A DNA stretch of 64,000 nucleotides from Polytrichum commune (GCA_950295325.1 OX485807.1:2296501-2360500); one strand, 5' to 3'; shown: positions 36,597 to 48,225, counted from the first letter of the stretch. A program made the numbers and translations. The notes: a model not told the origin generated them from the letters alone.

Positions 36597-37214
36597 TTTC
36601 CTCTCCCTTCTAACTTTCCGGCTTGCAACTCTCTCTCCCTCTTCCGGATTCCCTCTCTTCCGTCTAACTGCTACAGAGTCCCGACAAGCCAACTGCCGGT
36701 GACTGAAAAGTGCTGAGTCCCAGCAATCCAACTGCTGGCGGCTCGAAATGACAACAACCTCACCACTCGTTCTCTCAGCAATTTCGTCGTTTGTGAATAA
36801 AAAAAAAGTGGGAAGGAGAAGGAAGGGACTCCTAAATAACCCTCCCCTGTTACCGTTTGGTTTAACGGAAAACGGTTATAACGGTTTTCCGACGGTCTTC
36901 CCCCAACCGTCATAAACCCGTTATAACCGCCACTTCCGGGCCGTTGGGTAATCTTGGCGCGTCCGTTACTTGGTCCGGACCAATGGTTCGGATCATGATT
37001 ACATGGTCTGCCCATCCTATTTGACGGACCGGTCATGGTACTTATTTTAAGTCGTTTTATCGCACAAGGCGGGGTTAGAATACTCTATTTCCTAGTACAA
37101 TTAATTTTAACCTAAAAGACCCTACTATCTTCAGATAAGCAAGGAAAAATATGGAAATGGAATCCGTATTTCCGTATTTCCGTCTTTCCGTCGAATTGGG
37201 ACTCCCACAGGGCT

Positions 37215-39988
37215 AGTTCGAACAAAATTGGGTGAAGACAATGCTTTCACCAACCAAATTGGCTTGGGATGTTCCTCACCGTCACGGGAAGAGGATCAGC
37301 AGGGCCAACGTAATGCTCGTCCATTGCGAACTCTTCACAAACGTCTCCATTGCTAAAAACCATGTTGTCGGACTCGACAACCGTCAAACGACTTTGTGAC
37401 CAAAATCCTTGTGTTAAAATTGTACGGGTGTCACCACCAAGTGTCATTAGGGCCGAGCGAATGCGATCCCAATACGCAATCAAAGGTTCATGAGTATCTC
37501 TAACACGTCTAGTGATGTCCTCCTCACACAACTCTTTCCAATATTCAATGAATCCGGATATGCCTTTGATGATTTCCGGCCCATTCCTCATGGGGTCGGG
37601 TTTGCAAGGCTTTGGATCCCCATCCGGGAGCAAACATTTCCCATCATTGTCTTGACGCCATACAAGTATACCATCATCCGGGCCCCAATTAGGAGATGTG
37701 CACAAAAGCTTGAATTGCATGGCAAGGAGACCATCATCCCTTATATAGAATCGGAATTGTTGTGCTTTGGTATGCCCCACCAAACGGTCCCCTCCCTTCA
37801 ACATGTATGACTTGATGAAGGCCTTGAAATCTGGTACTTCCTCAATCATGTGCGGAATTACTGGCATATGGTCCAAATCCATATACGATTTCATAAGAAG
37901 AGGTATGGTTGGAAAATCTTCTTTATGCAACTTCATGCTCCACTGTCCGAATGATGCATCAATGTCGTCGTGTGTATGTCCCACCATCAAAAACGACACA
38001 AACACCTCCTTGAATATTCCTTTCGCCACGAGCAATGACCAAAAAAAAATACGTATCGACATTTGTTGTCTTTCGCGCAATTATTAAGTTGAACGTGAAG
38101 AGTTGGAGGCAATGGTTTTGCACAAATAGGTTCTCCCGGTGGTTCTGGCAATGACGACATACAAACCTCCTTCCCCGCAAACACTGCTTCGTAAAGGGGT
38201 GTCGTTCCACAACCATCAAAAAGTGCACGTGATGAATGTAACGGTGGTTTCTCCAGATCGCGCAAGAGTTTTGCAAATGAACCCACTGTGTGGTTAGCAT
38301 CGCCAGGGTAAAAATCCAACCCATAATGGACATACTTTACGTCTCCATGGCCGTGGGCAATCATCCCTGCGGAAAAAAACAAACGATGCTTGAACAGCAA
38401 CAATAACAACGACAACTCCAAACGGAGGTATGAAATTGGACATTTGGCAAACACACCCAATAAAATTTGAGAGAATTTGAATACATATTTGTGATTCAAT
38501 ACAAACCTGTGACAGATACGGGCAACTTGAAGAGACCATCCGTGGCCTTTATTTTGCGTGCATAACAAGGGCATGCGGTCTTGGCATGGTCCATTTTATC
38601 ATGGATGATTGTTAGAACCTCAGTAGGCCTCATTATGGATAGAGCACGGTTCTTGTAGTAATCTTGACGGTGAGCCTCTTGGTTGTTGACATGTTCAATA
38701 TATTTTGCTTGGTGTCTAGTGTGGGATTCGGTGCCTATGGGGTGGGCGTCTCGAAGACCTTTGTATTTTTCACACGTCGTACACCTAGCGAACTTGTCCC
38801 CAGGTCTCTTCAAAATGTATTCGACAAACTGTTGGTTTTTAATCACACTCAACTTGGACAAAGAAATGGGCCCACATCCCGCTATGCGACCCACTTCGTT
38901 GATGTCCGTTAATATGTTCTTCCATTTTGTACCCGTGGGCAACACCATTTGTACAACTTTCTTCCCTGACGACAATGTCCTCGTCTTGTGAGGCATTGCA
39001 TCGGCCAATGGGACTATGATGGTGGAGAGTGTTGCGGAGGCTTGGAGTGTAGCCTCCCCAGGTTTCTTTGTGCCCGAATTGCCATGAAATCGAGAGCGGC
39101 GACCCAACAATGAATATTTTTGAAACCTATAAAAGTCAGATTTTGACACGGCGTGGATGGTATACCACGCAGTACAACACACTTCCACATTCTCAAGTGT
39201 GACCACCTTATGCCCATGGGTGTCAATGTGGACATTTCTGTGGACCTCGAGTTTCTTTGCCGATCTCATACGGAAATCTGCAAACCACATCTCTTGACGT
39301 AGGGACTTAATTTTCTCCCGCGGGAAACATTGGCAATATTTCCTCTCGCAACAGTCCTTGGCGGACACAAGACGGATAGATTCGTCTCCCAATATACGAT
39401 CCCGTCGACGTTCCTTATCTCCACGAGGCACACGGTTAGAATCATATCTGCGTAGGCCTTTGCGAGGACGTATTTTGGCCAACAAAGCTAATTGCGTTTG
39501 CTTATGGCGGCGCTCATGGTCCAACAAACTTACTCCGTCATGGAGAACCCGACAAAGAGGCCATCGACGCAAGGAAAATCTCCATGTCACCGGGACGTCA
39601 AGCGGAAGCAAAGAATTCAAGATGCACACACCCACATCATCGGGACCAAGGGGGTTGGCATCCACACAATCACGGGGATCGGAGTTTCTACATCTGCCAT
39701 CTGCCACCAGGACACCAACATCGTTGAAAAGAACAACATCAAGGCCCACCCATTGCTCCCTACCGAAACCGGCACATAACGGAATGTCATCATTGTCATC
39801 CCCGGAACGTATAGATTGTTCGTGCGCTTCAAATGATTCGTGGGAGGATGCATCCACAAACCCACCCATGGCATTTGCCATGCCATGATTACCCGCCGAT
39901 GGCGAAGATAGTTCACAGTCACTATCGGAAGAGGAAGCTTTTGTGGATAACTCCAATGAACTATATCCAACGTGCATCGCCATCCAAC
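37215..39988 (-). CDS. DUF7869-like transposon-type gene, main part (decayed)
   Basis: A minus-strand gene. An exon from an AG acceptor at about 39988 to a donor at about 38508 encodes Ser/Asp-rich leader, CCERKYCQCFPREKIKSLR, a cysteine block (CTTCEKYKGLRD) and YYKNRALSIMRPTEVLTIIH, DKMDHAKTACP, ending PVSVTG. The next exon (from about 38367) encodes GMIAHGHGDVKYVHYGLDF, LHVQLNNCAKDNKCRYVF, then VGHTHDDIDASFG and a long tail to IPSQFGW. These blocks match proteins annotated with DUF7869, which occur in mobile contexts and have an RNase H-like layout; the catalytic role is inferred. A run of nine A on the plus strand near 38040 shifts the frame. The gene continues across the inserted element to 31868. 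Confidence 0.65.
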
Positions 39989-40431
39989 CTAAACAAACCA
40001 CCAATAAATGACCAACACAACAACCACCGCAATGCATACAAAAGCGGATACGAGATATGCCTACATATATGGCTAAAAAATCACAACCAACTCTCGCCAC
40101 ACCGTTGCGGGACCTCACATATGAAGACGAACGTGCGTTCGACAACAGCCCCATGACATGCAAATCGTACACGGGACTCAAACGTCCCTGCACAACGGAA
40201 CCCCATTCCGAAGGGCTTTGGGTCGAGTCGCTAATAAAACATCGGAAGGGTTGTCCACCACCAAAGGACAATACAAGCACATATATTTACGAACGCGCGG
40301 ACGAAAACATCAACCCAATATACAATAAAATCTAAATGGGACATATTATAAGAACATCTAAAATATACTTGCCACATTATCCACATGCAGTAAGCATCAT
40401 ATTTGAGGGGCGTGTATTTGATGGGCAAGTG

Positions 40432-41250
40432 TTTACGAACGATCGTTCGTTAGCTACAGCCGAAATTGAGGGCTTATGCACACAAACGATCGTTCGTAAG
40501 TTCCAGCCGAAACTTAGGGGCGGATGCATACGACCGATCATATGTATGTTACAGCCGTGACAGTGTTTGGCAAAAATGATTGGACACGTCCGAATAGAGA
40601 TATCTATAGCCACGTTACAGGGATACATGAAATCCAATATCCAGTGGAAAATGGCAATCGACATCTATCACTAAAATAATGATTGCATAGATACGAACGA
40701 GCGTTCGTATCTATCCTAAACATGGTGTAGTCCTCTACACATGCTTGTGTCAACAGGTCTGTTGGTGGATGCGTGGACGGTGGACCGGTGGTATTTACGA
40801 ACGTACGTTCGTAAATTTGGAAAACCTAATTCTTAGTAGACACAAATGGTAGTGCGAAATATGAATGCCCGTTCGTATTTAACTTCCATATTGTTAACGT
40901 GGCCAATGCAAGGAAGTGTATAAATTAAGGGATGTTTATGGATTCTTGAAAAATTATCCCAGTTGATATTTACGAACGTACTTTCGTAAATATCCCATCA
41001 TTAGATGTTCCGTTGGAGAAAACGGTTACATGGGAACTTATGCGCGTCTGGGTCTTGAAGGCAGATATACGAACGTACGTTCGTATATCTTCGACACAAT
41101 TTTTGCGCCTAGTTCTGTCTATAAGTAACTCAATGTCGAGTACGGTTGTGATCAACTTACGAACGCACGTTCGTAAACAACTCACATCACATGTATGTAC
41201 CTTTTGTACATGTGCTACCAACTCACGTTTACGAACGTGCATTCGTAAAC
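40432..41250. repeat. Family A palindrome cluster upstream of the DUF7869-like gene
   Basis: About eight to ten sites with arm TTTACGAACG, a 2-bp centre and the inverted arm. Clear ones are at 40432, 40691, 40794, 40969, 41063-41090 (28-bp perfect palindrome), 41157 and 41227. Degenerate ones are near 40481 and 40861. The centres include AT, AG, TA, CA and TG. They lie 5' of the minus-strand DUF7869-like gene. Confidence 0.85.
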
Positions 41251-41299
41251 GTCCGGTATTTGCGGCGGTATATACGGGTATGTGCAGTCTGTAGGAGGG

Positions 41300-41400
41300 A
41301 AGCTATCTTATGAGCGATGAGCAGTGAGCGGTGAGCGGTGAGCAGTGAGCAGTAACACATGAGCAATGAGCAATAACATATGAGCAATGATTCCAAATTT
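41300..41400. repeat. Degenerate GTGAGCA/ATGAGCA tandem repeat
   Basis: Seven-base units GTGAGCR and ATGAGCA repeat about ten times. Confidence 0.75.
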
Positions 41401-41499
41401 AGTAAAGACACACGGGTTTAGGGTACACAACCAAAATTTTGACAAATTAATTGCATATTTTCAATTGTAAATTGCCAATATTTTAAATGAAGCACAAGT

Positions 41500-42300
41500 G
41501 AAAGGGCCCTATTTCCATGGATCATTTAAAACACTTTCAATTCATTGCTGATTTTTATTATAATAATCCAAACCAATACATGTCATTTATTGACATCCTT
41601 ATACATGTAGTTACAACCAACACTTGCACAACTACTCACATTCCACAACACCAGCAAGTTCAAGTAGGTGCATAACCTCATTATACGTACATGTAGGTGC
41701 CATAATTGTGAGCCACTCAAACTGCTCACGGGTTGAATTAAGGCCCAGAATCTAGAAATGAAAGGAAATTAGATATTAGAAATAGTCAATATGTAGGTAA
41801 CTACTAGGTTTTGAGACATCCGCCTGTGGATGCGAGTTGTGTAAGAGACTGGTATTAGGTCTGTATCAACCCGGGTTCGAATCCGGTTGGTTACATTGAC
41901 TCGTGCTATCCCAAATTGAGCTAGTGATAAAGCTGGAATAATCTATAGGCGGATACCAAGAAGACGTTAGTACGCGGATGTGCGTAGAATCTTCTCAATT
42001 ATTTTTTATTTTTAGAAATTTGTTATTATTTATCCATGTCAATCAATCAAACCGCTCACGGTTGGGTCGTAGTCTAAATAGAAATGAAGTTACTGAATCA
42101 TTTGAAATACTTCCAGCCCATTGCAGATTTTTATTATAAAAATCCAAACCAAAACATGTCATATTTTGACATTCAAATATATGGTACTTAATAGACCATT
42201 TGCAATACTACTCACACTCTACAATACCAGCAAGTTCAAGTAGTCGCATGACCTCGTTATAGGTATATGTAGGTGCATGAATGAACTTGTCACTCTCGTA
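41500..42300. repeat. Imperfect duplication of the MULE gene 3' end around a SINE-like insert
   Basis: About 41530-41770 and 42095-42290 share TTTTTATTATAA.AATCCAAACCAA, CAGCAAGTTCAAGTAG and TATGTAGGTGC blocks. A second word, GCTCACGG, also recurs (about 41730 and 42055). Between them lies a segment with Pol III B box GGTTCGAATCC (41874-41884), a likely tRNA-derived SINE at about 41815-42010. Confidence 0.55.
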
Positions 42301-45300
42301 ATCCACCTTGCACAAAAATCTAAACACATAATAAAGATGTTTACAATACACCCATTTTCATTTCTTTCCCAATGCATGGGAGGACATTTTCGTGAAATCC
42401 AGGCATGTGCAATGCGGGATGTCGCCAATTGTGACATGATATATGATATCATGCTTGGAGACAATGTTGATTATCACTCCAAAGCCCGGATATGGAATGG
42501 CAGTGACCCCAACCACATAGTAACCCTCCATGAGTCCGGCACTCTCCCATTTGTTTTTGTGATCCGGTAGCGGTGCTGTTGGATTACGACGCACTGTCTT
42601 CCCAAACCTGAATGTAGGGTGGGCATCCGGGTTTCGTGGCATAGAAAAATGCGAGCGAGGGATGGGGAGAATTACAATTGTTGAAAGCCTACGACGAGGG
42701 GACAATGCCTCCCTCTGCTGTAGTTGAAATCCAACATCTTCAAGTGCCAAAACATCCTCTCTCAATAGATTGGTGCCTATCTTCACCGGCCACGTGTTGG
42801 GTACTATAGGCCAGTCCAACACATATTTCTTCTTACTGCCACTCACACAACGCTTGATGTCGTCAGGGCAAAACCAAAATTCATACTCCACATTGTTGGG
42901 AGATCGAAATTCCTTCCTGAGCCCTTTGTATGTTGGGGCAGGTGTGCCATGTTTCCCAGTCCCGATTTTAGCATTGCACATAGTCCCTGTAATGGCCTGC
43001 AGTGCCCAACATCGTTTGGCTGAGTTGGGTGGTAATCTTGCAATGTGCCAATTGGAAGCAAGATAATCAGTCTCTAACACGGATGTAGTATGAGCCACAC
43101 CATGAATTGCAGAACTCAACGATTCCTCTATGCGTTGACGAGTTGCTCGGGTGTTGGGACGAGGAATGGAATAGTTTACTTTGTCGAGTCGATGAGAGTC
43201 ACAATCAGCACCTGGTGGTAGGTTGAGTTTGCGTTTGGTGGAACCAAAGAGTTCTGACCCTTCCAATCCACAATTTCTAGTGTTGACGTCTTCTGCCCCT
43301 GGGTAAGACTTCATGGCATCAGCCAACATTTTTAGATCTCCACACCTGGCAGTTGCTTTGAGTTTCAAGGAGGCCGAATCAGGACCTTTACCATCAGACC
43401 CCCCTTTCAACCATGTCCAGTAATTTGCAATTTGCATGAAGGCACGGATCATGTTCTCCACTGTAGCTTCATATAAACAAGTCATCTTGTTGCCGGACTG
43501 TTGGAGCCATTTGTTGTGTACAGTCTCTGCAAGGTTGCATGTTGGCATTTCCGAACGCTCTTCTATTGTTATATCCTATGAACAACACACAAATACAAGG
43601 ATAAGACAAATATAAGATAGATTACATATCTAGGTTTGGGTCGTTCGACCCAAACTGCATACAAGGTTTGGGTCGAACGACCCAAACTGTTTGTTGTTTG
43701 TTGTGTACAGTCTCTGCAAGGTTGCATGTTGGCATTCCCGCACGCTCTTCTATTGTCATATCCTATGAACAACACAGAAAGACAAAGATAAGAAAAACAT
43801 AAGATATATTACATTGAATAATGAAGTTTGATATGTACTTACAAGTAGCATATAGCCACCCCATTGTTTGTAAAGAAAGTGCCAAAATCCCAACCACTCT
43901 GAAAGGCCAAGGATGCCTTCTTCGGAGGCAGCTCCAAATGACAACCACCAAGAACGAATCACATGGTACTTGGTCTCAGCGTCGTCCATTGTTTTCGCGT
44001 CTTTGTAATCCTTGTATATTTGTTTGTGTTGAAATTGCAAGGATGGTTTGATATACTTTTGGGTCACCTTATCCAAGCCTGCGGACCAATGGAAAAGACA
44101 TGTACGCTCACATGCAACCATGGGTAGACTTGGATCACCATCCCCGTAAATCGCCCTTACCGCATTCCAATTAGCTTGAGCACTATCAGCCATAAACCCT
44201 TTGAAGTTTACGTTTGGTACACCATTTTCTGCCATGACAGCATTCAAATTATCCCAAAAGAGAATTTGTGCTGCACCATCTTCAAATTGCATGTCACAGC
44301 ACACAATAGTCAACACTTTACAGTATCGACTGTCGTACACATGGCAAGCCATGGTCGTCCAGTCCTTCAAACGTTTGACATGGTCAAACATAATCCATGA
44401 ATTCTCCATATCCCCACCGACTTGCATCCTCTTCACAAGCTCCACACCACTACCTAGAAGGTCTACAGACATCTTGAAAACAAACACTTTGTCCTTTGAC
44501 TGCCCTGGGAACCAACTACCATGGACGAATTTGAAAGCAGAGTGGTCTTTGAGCGCCATAATACTATCCATAGTTCCCATTTCACTACGCAAAAAATACT
44601 TTGATCCAGATACAAAGTTACGACAATTTGGAGACGCAAGAGTGCTGAATTTGTCCATGACGACCTCTAGGGATGAACCAACCAAGTGATGGCCTTCGAC
44701 ATTTGCGGGAGATTTGAGAAGGTAATCGGCCAAGAATTGTTTGCTCGCCGCCATAACTATGGCTGAATTTTTTGCTGTGGGTGTTTTCAATACTTCATTT
44801 GCAACGCATTGGTATGCCATGTCCAATGATTCACGGCATGTGCCATTGGCCACATGGTGATCATGTACACCAAGATGAATGCAAGCCCTGGACATTCCAA
44901 CGGATGTGGAGTGAATGTATATGATTCGAGCATTACACAAAGCAATGCACACAGGTGTGGAACGACATACCTTACACTCGACAGTGGACTTAGTAGGGGG
45001 AACAACACCCACAGCAAATGGGATAGGAGTTGAACCGGCCCATTCAGTGTTGTTCCGGAGGCCCCCATTGCGATTTATGTAATCACAGTAGTCATTATGA
45101 CATTGGAGATGACCAGCACAAGTAGAGCGCCGGAAGGACAGTCCAAAGTCATTTTGGATATTCGTGGTTTTGGTGGTGCACCAAGGGTGACCGTCACACA
45201 TCTTGTCCAAGCCGTCCATTGAGCGACCATACGTACTTGGAGCTTTGAGTGCCACAGGAGGCAAGAGAAACAAAACATCACCATTAAAAGAAGATGGTAA

Positions 45301-45978
45301 GTACTTGACTTCACGAACATCTATACTGTCAAAATCAATGGATGCAAGATCGGACTTTGATCTTTTTCTTGATTTTGTCAGCTTCAAGGCATCAACCATA
45401 ATCAACCCTGTAGATGAAAGTGAAGGGTGTAGTGGAGGACGTTGAGAAGGTGAGATTTGGGGAACCACCTTCTTGTACATAAGACCGCAAGGGGATTTGG
45501 CTACATGTATAGGAAGTTGGGAAGGAGTAGAATGAACACTTCTAAATGGAAATGGCGATGTGTTTGAAAGATCAACAGATGCACAAATGTCATCTTTTGA
45601 ATCTGATAGCACAAACACACTATCATCAAGGGGTTCCACCTTAACAGGTGCGATAGAGGGAAGTTGAACTGTGGATGTACCGGATTCGTTTGTCAAAATG
45701 ACAGTTCAAGCTTGCATCTGAGACTCAGAAAGTCCTATCACCCTAAATGAACCAGGTCCTAAGATCCACATAAAACCAACATCAGTTCTATTTTTTGGAA
45801 CCAAAATCGTTTCATACACCTCTCCATCTGCAGAGTACATCTCATGCTCTAAATACATGGTTCCTATCTGGAGGTTGAATATCAAACTAAATAAATCCTT
45901 TGAAACACTCACATGACCATCACCTTGGAGTGGCAAGATGAAGGGAACAAAAGATCCATGAGCTCTAATGGTAGCCAT
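42208..45978 (-). CDS. MULE-like transposase with zinc ribbon and SWIM finger (two nonsense changes)
   Basis: A minus-strand gene with one intron (about 43842-43576). Exon 1 starts MATIRAHGSFVPF and has an in-frame TGA at 45708-45706. Then follow a Cys/His block (CAGHLQCHNDYCDYI, CKVCRSTPVC, CIHLGVHDHH) resembling WRKY/GCM-type zinc folds, and a DDE-type core: IVCCDMQFED, KGFMADSAQANWNAV and the C-x2-H element CLFHW. Exon 2 carries PTCNLAETVHNKWL and a SWIM finger (HCTCLDF ... YCKHLYYV). A second TGA at 42360-42358 splits the SWIM motif. Both TGAs could be CGA to TGA changes. It should cut and join transposon ends when intact. The promoter is shared with a divergent gene at 46501. Confidence 0.7.
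43634..43687. repeat. Family B palindrome pair in the MULE intron, between duplicated splice junctions
   Basis: Two 22-bp palindromes with arm GTTTGGGTCG start at 43634 and 43666, 32 bp apart, with a 10-bp spacer TGCATACAAG. They are flanked by a ~117-bp direct duplication (43511-43627 and 43698-43815) that includes the start of exon 2 and its acceptor. Confidence 0.85.
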
Positions 45979-46500
45979 AGAAAATCAAAAGAACATATGA
46001 ACAACACATCACAAAAATATGGGGTGAATATTGCTTTTGTATAGAATTGTGTGAAGAAATGAATGGAAATGAAAACGTGTGATACAATAATGGATGGAGA
46101 TGAAAGCGTGTGATATATAACATCTAATAATACAGAAGTGGACATAACACAATAATAGTTAGAGAATATTTACGAGCAAGATATACACAAAATGACATCA
46201 AATACTAAAAGTGTTGGTAGAAATTTAAAATATATATGTGTGGACTGACGTAGATGTAGAAAGAATTAAAATTGGTTGGAAAAATAAATTATTGATCATT
46301 ATGAATAGAACAAAATAGGTGTCACAAAATTTTGGCGGATATAACAAAAATAAACACATAATGACAAACGCGTCGAAATATCTCGTTCATTGAACGCCAA
46401 TTACAACATGTGATCGTAATATACGCCGGATTTTGTGAGATAGATACATTGGAAGAATAAATCATAGTACCTGATAGAAAACATATCATAGACACCAACG

Positions 46501-46779
46501 ATGGTGGACGATGTAGAGAGAACACCCGTGAGGCCGAAGAGAAGACGTACGAAAGCTTTGTATTTCACTTCCGAGAAAAAGAGGTTCAGACGTGTGAAAA
46601 AGAATAATGCAAATAAGGAAGGGAAAAGAGACTTGTTGAATACGGTAGAAGAAACTGTGAAGACACTGGATTTTGATGCGATGGAGGATGATGAAGGTGC
46701 AAAGAGCAAAGAAGATGTAGACTATCGTATATCAAAATCCGAATTGAAGACGGGTTCAAAGAAGACGACAAACAAAAAG
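46501..46779 (+). CDS. First exon of a divergent basic nuclear-type protein
   Basis: ATG at 46501 followed by VRPKRRRTKALYFTSEKKRF, an obvious basic nuclear-localisation-type stretch, then an acidic part (MEDDEGAKSKEDVD). It ends at a canonical GTAAGT donor after TNKK at 46779. It faces away from the MULE gene with about 520 bp between the two starts. The following exon is not certain; the ParB-like exon at 48461 is on the same strand and could be its continuation, which would put the palindrome arrays in an intron. Confidence 0.45.
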
Positions 46780-46799
46780 GTAAGTCAGTTCAACGTTCA

Positions 46800-47170
46800 C
46801 ATAATTTGATAGTGCATAAGTTGTAAGTTAGGACGGAGAACCTTATACGTTCACTCACATGTCATGTAGTAGCAATTTATAGAAGTTATAAATTGGAGAG
46901 AAGAAACCCTATACGTTAATGCACAACAGCACATGGTATATAACATAAATTTAGGAAGGCTAGAAGTCAGGAGGAGAACGCACAAGGTTTATAAGAGCAA
47001 CTTAGGGAGGCCAAAAGTTGGGAGCTAAAACCCTGTGCGTTAACGCATAGGGTTTGTAAGCGCAACTTAGGAAGGCCAAAGTTGGGAGGTAAAACCTTGT
47101 GCGTTAACGCACAAGGTTTGTAAGAGCAACTTAGGAAGGCCAAAAGTTGGGAGGTAAAACGATTAGGAAA
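46800..47170. repeat. ~64-bp tandem repeats with family C palindromes
   Basis: Units contain GCAACTTAGGAAGGCC, AAAGTTGGGAGGTAAAA and a palindrome. Full 22-bp palindromes are at 47031-47052 (arm CCCTGTGCGT, one mismatch in the right arm) and 47095-47116 (arm CCTTGTGCGT with the matching change in both arms). Their starts are 64 bp apart. Earlier units near 46840, 46900 and 46975 are degenerate. Confidence 0.8.
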
Positions 47171-47577
47171 GCCTAAAAGTAAAACAAATATCTATTGTAT
47201 GAATTTAAATCGATATTCAGAGCGTAGGAGCAAAAAAACTATTCAAAACGGGGTTAGAATGCACGAAATGAGAAATATGTCTACTCAAGTATTCATGCAA
47301 TACGTTATAGGAGCTAGAAAATGACACAAAATAGCATAATTTTTTTTTTGCCCCAAAACCCAAAATCTACGAGGTGGCCGAAAACAAGGAAATAGATAGA
47401 AGAATGAAAAAAGAAAATGATTTCAAACCAAAACAAAATATGAGAAGAATTTGTAGCTACGGAGATTTTGATAATATAGCATTTTTTATTTTTTTTTGGG
47501 ACCCCATTAGCATTTTTCCAGATTTTATAAGTTTTGGCAAATCTACCAATTCCATGTTTTCAAATTCATGTCTCGGC
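47171..47577. other. Gene-free stretch
   Basis: A/T-rich DNA. No gene supported. Confidence 0.35.
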
Positions 47578-47642
47578 CCTGTGCGTTAACGCACAGTGGC
47601 CTCAAAGTTGCCAGCGCAGACCCTGTGCGTTAACGTACAGGG
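47578..47642. repeat. Two family C palindromes, one inside a longer inverted repeat
   Basis: Sites with arm CCCTGTGCGT at 47578 and 47621. The second is embedded in a ~56-bp inverted repeat whose outer arms read AAAGTTGCCAGCG and CGCTGGCAACTTT. A TATAAA at 47718-47723 lies about 76 bp downstream. Confidence 0.8.
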
Positions 47643-47717
47643 TCTACGCTGGCAACTTTCTAGCGGCTATGCGGGGCCACGAAGAGCCACGCTAAATATG
47701 GCTCCAGGAACGAGTAG

Positions 47718-47723
47718 TATAAA
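47718..47723 (+). promoter_or_regulatory. TATA box downstream of a family C palindrome
   Basis: AGTATAAATTG is followed by a C/T-rich start-site-like tract at 47745-47765. Confidence 0.4.
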
Positions 47724-47879
47724 TTGCCACACCCCCAAAGCATTCAGTCTTTTTTTCTCTCATCTGTCGGACCTGAGATCATCGCTGCAAGCTCTCTCAT
47801 CTACATGTGCAGTACAAGGTTTGTTTGCATTTTCGTGATGACAGGGTAATTGCGCATAATCAGGCGTAAATTACGGACA

Positions 47880-48225
47880 GTTTAGGTCGTTCGACCCAAA
47901 CTGTGAGCGTGGTTTGGGTCGTTCGACCCAAACTGTTTGCCTACTTTGGGTCGAACGACCCAAACTATGAACATGGTTTGGGTCGAACGACCCAAACTGT
48001 CTGCCTCGTTTGGGTCATTCGACCCAAACTGTGAGCATGGTTTGGGTCGCTCGACCCAGACTGTCTGCCTAGTTTGGATCGAACGACCCAAACCACGCTC
48101 ACAGTTTGGGTCGTTCGACCCAAACCACACGCAGAAAGTTTGGGTCGTTCGACCCAAGCTGGCTGTAGGCGGTTTGGGTCGCTCGATCGAAACCGCGTGG
48201 ACAGTTTGGGTCGTTTGACCCAAAC
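47880..48225. repeat. Family B array: eleven 22-bp palindromes at 32-bp period
   Basis: Starts at 47880, 47912, 47944, 47976, 48008, 48040, 48072, 48104, 48138, 48172 and 48204. The spacing is 32 bp except for two of 34. The arm is GTTTGGGTCG, the 2-bp centre TT, AA or CT. Spacers are 10 bp (two of 12). Spacers 1, 3 and 5 are alike (TGTGAGCGTG type), spacers 2, 4 and 6 are alike (TGTCTGCCTA type), and spacer 7 (CACGCTCACA) is the exact reverse complement of spacer 1. The array lies 5' of the ParB-like gene at 48461. Confidence 0.95.

Larger units (their letters stand above)
32176..37209 (-). mobile_element. 4.1-kb element, copy 2, inverted, with solo LTR inside
   Basis: In minus orientation it starts TGTGGGAGTCC at 37209 and ends GTGTTCCCACA at 32176. 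Perfect 5-bp repeats GGGCT flank it (32171-32175, 37210-37214). Its length is 5034 bp, or about 4.06 kb without the 973-bp LTR and its 5-bp duplication. It carries a broken copy of the same ORF, the hairpin, and the polyadenylation signal. It lies in the 3' part of a DUF7869-like gene. Confidence 0.85.

Noticed and set aside
41815..41890. tRNA gene
   Set aside because: The B box GGTTCGAATCC is good, but no cloverleaf with acceptor and anticodon stems can be drawn. A SINE is more likely.
47880..48225. CRISPR array
   Set aside because: Regular repeats and spacers look similar, but spacers are only 10 bp, recur in two alternating types and one is the inverse of another. The DNA is plant nuclear and no cas genes exist. 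It is a palindrome array.
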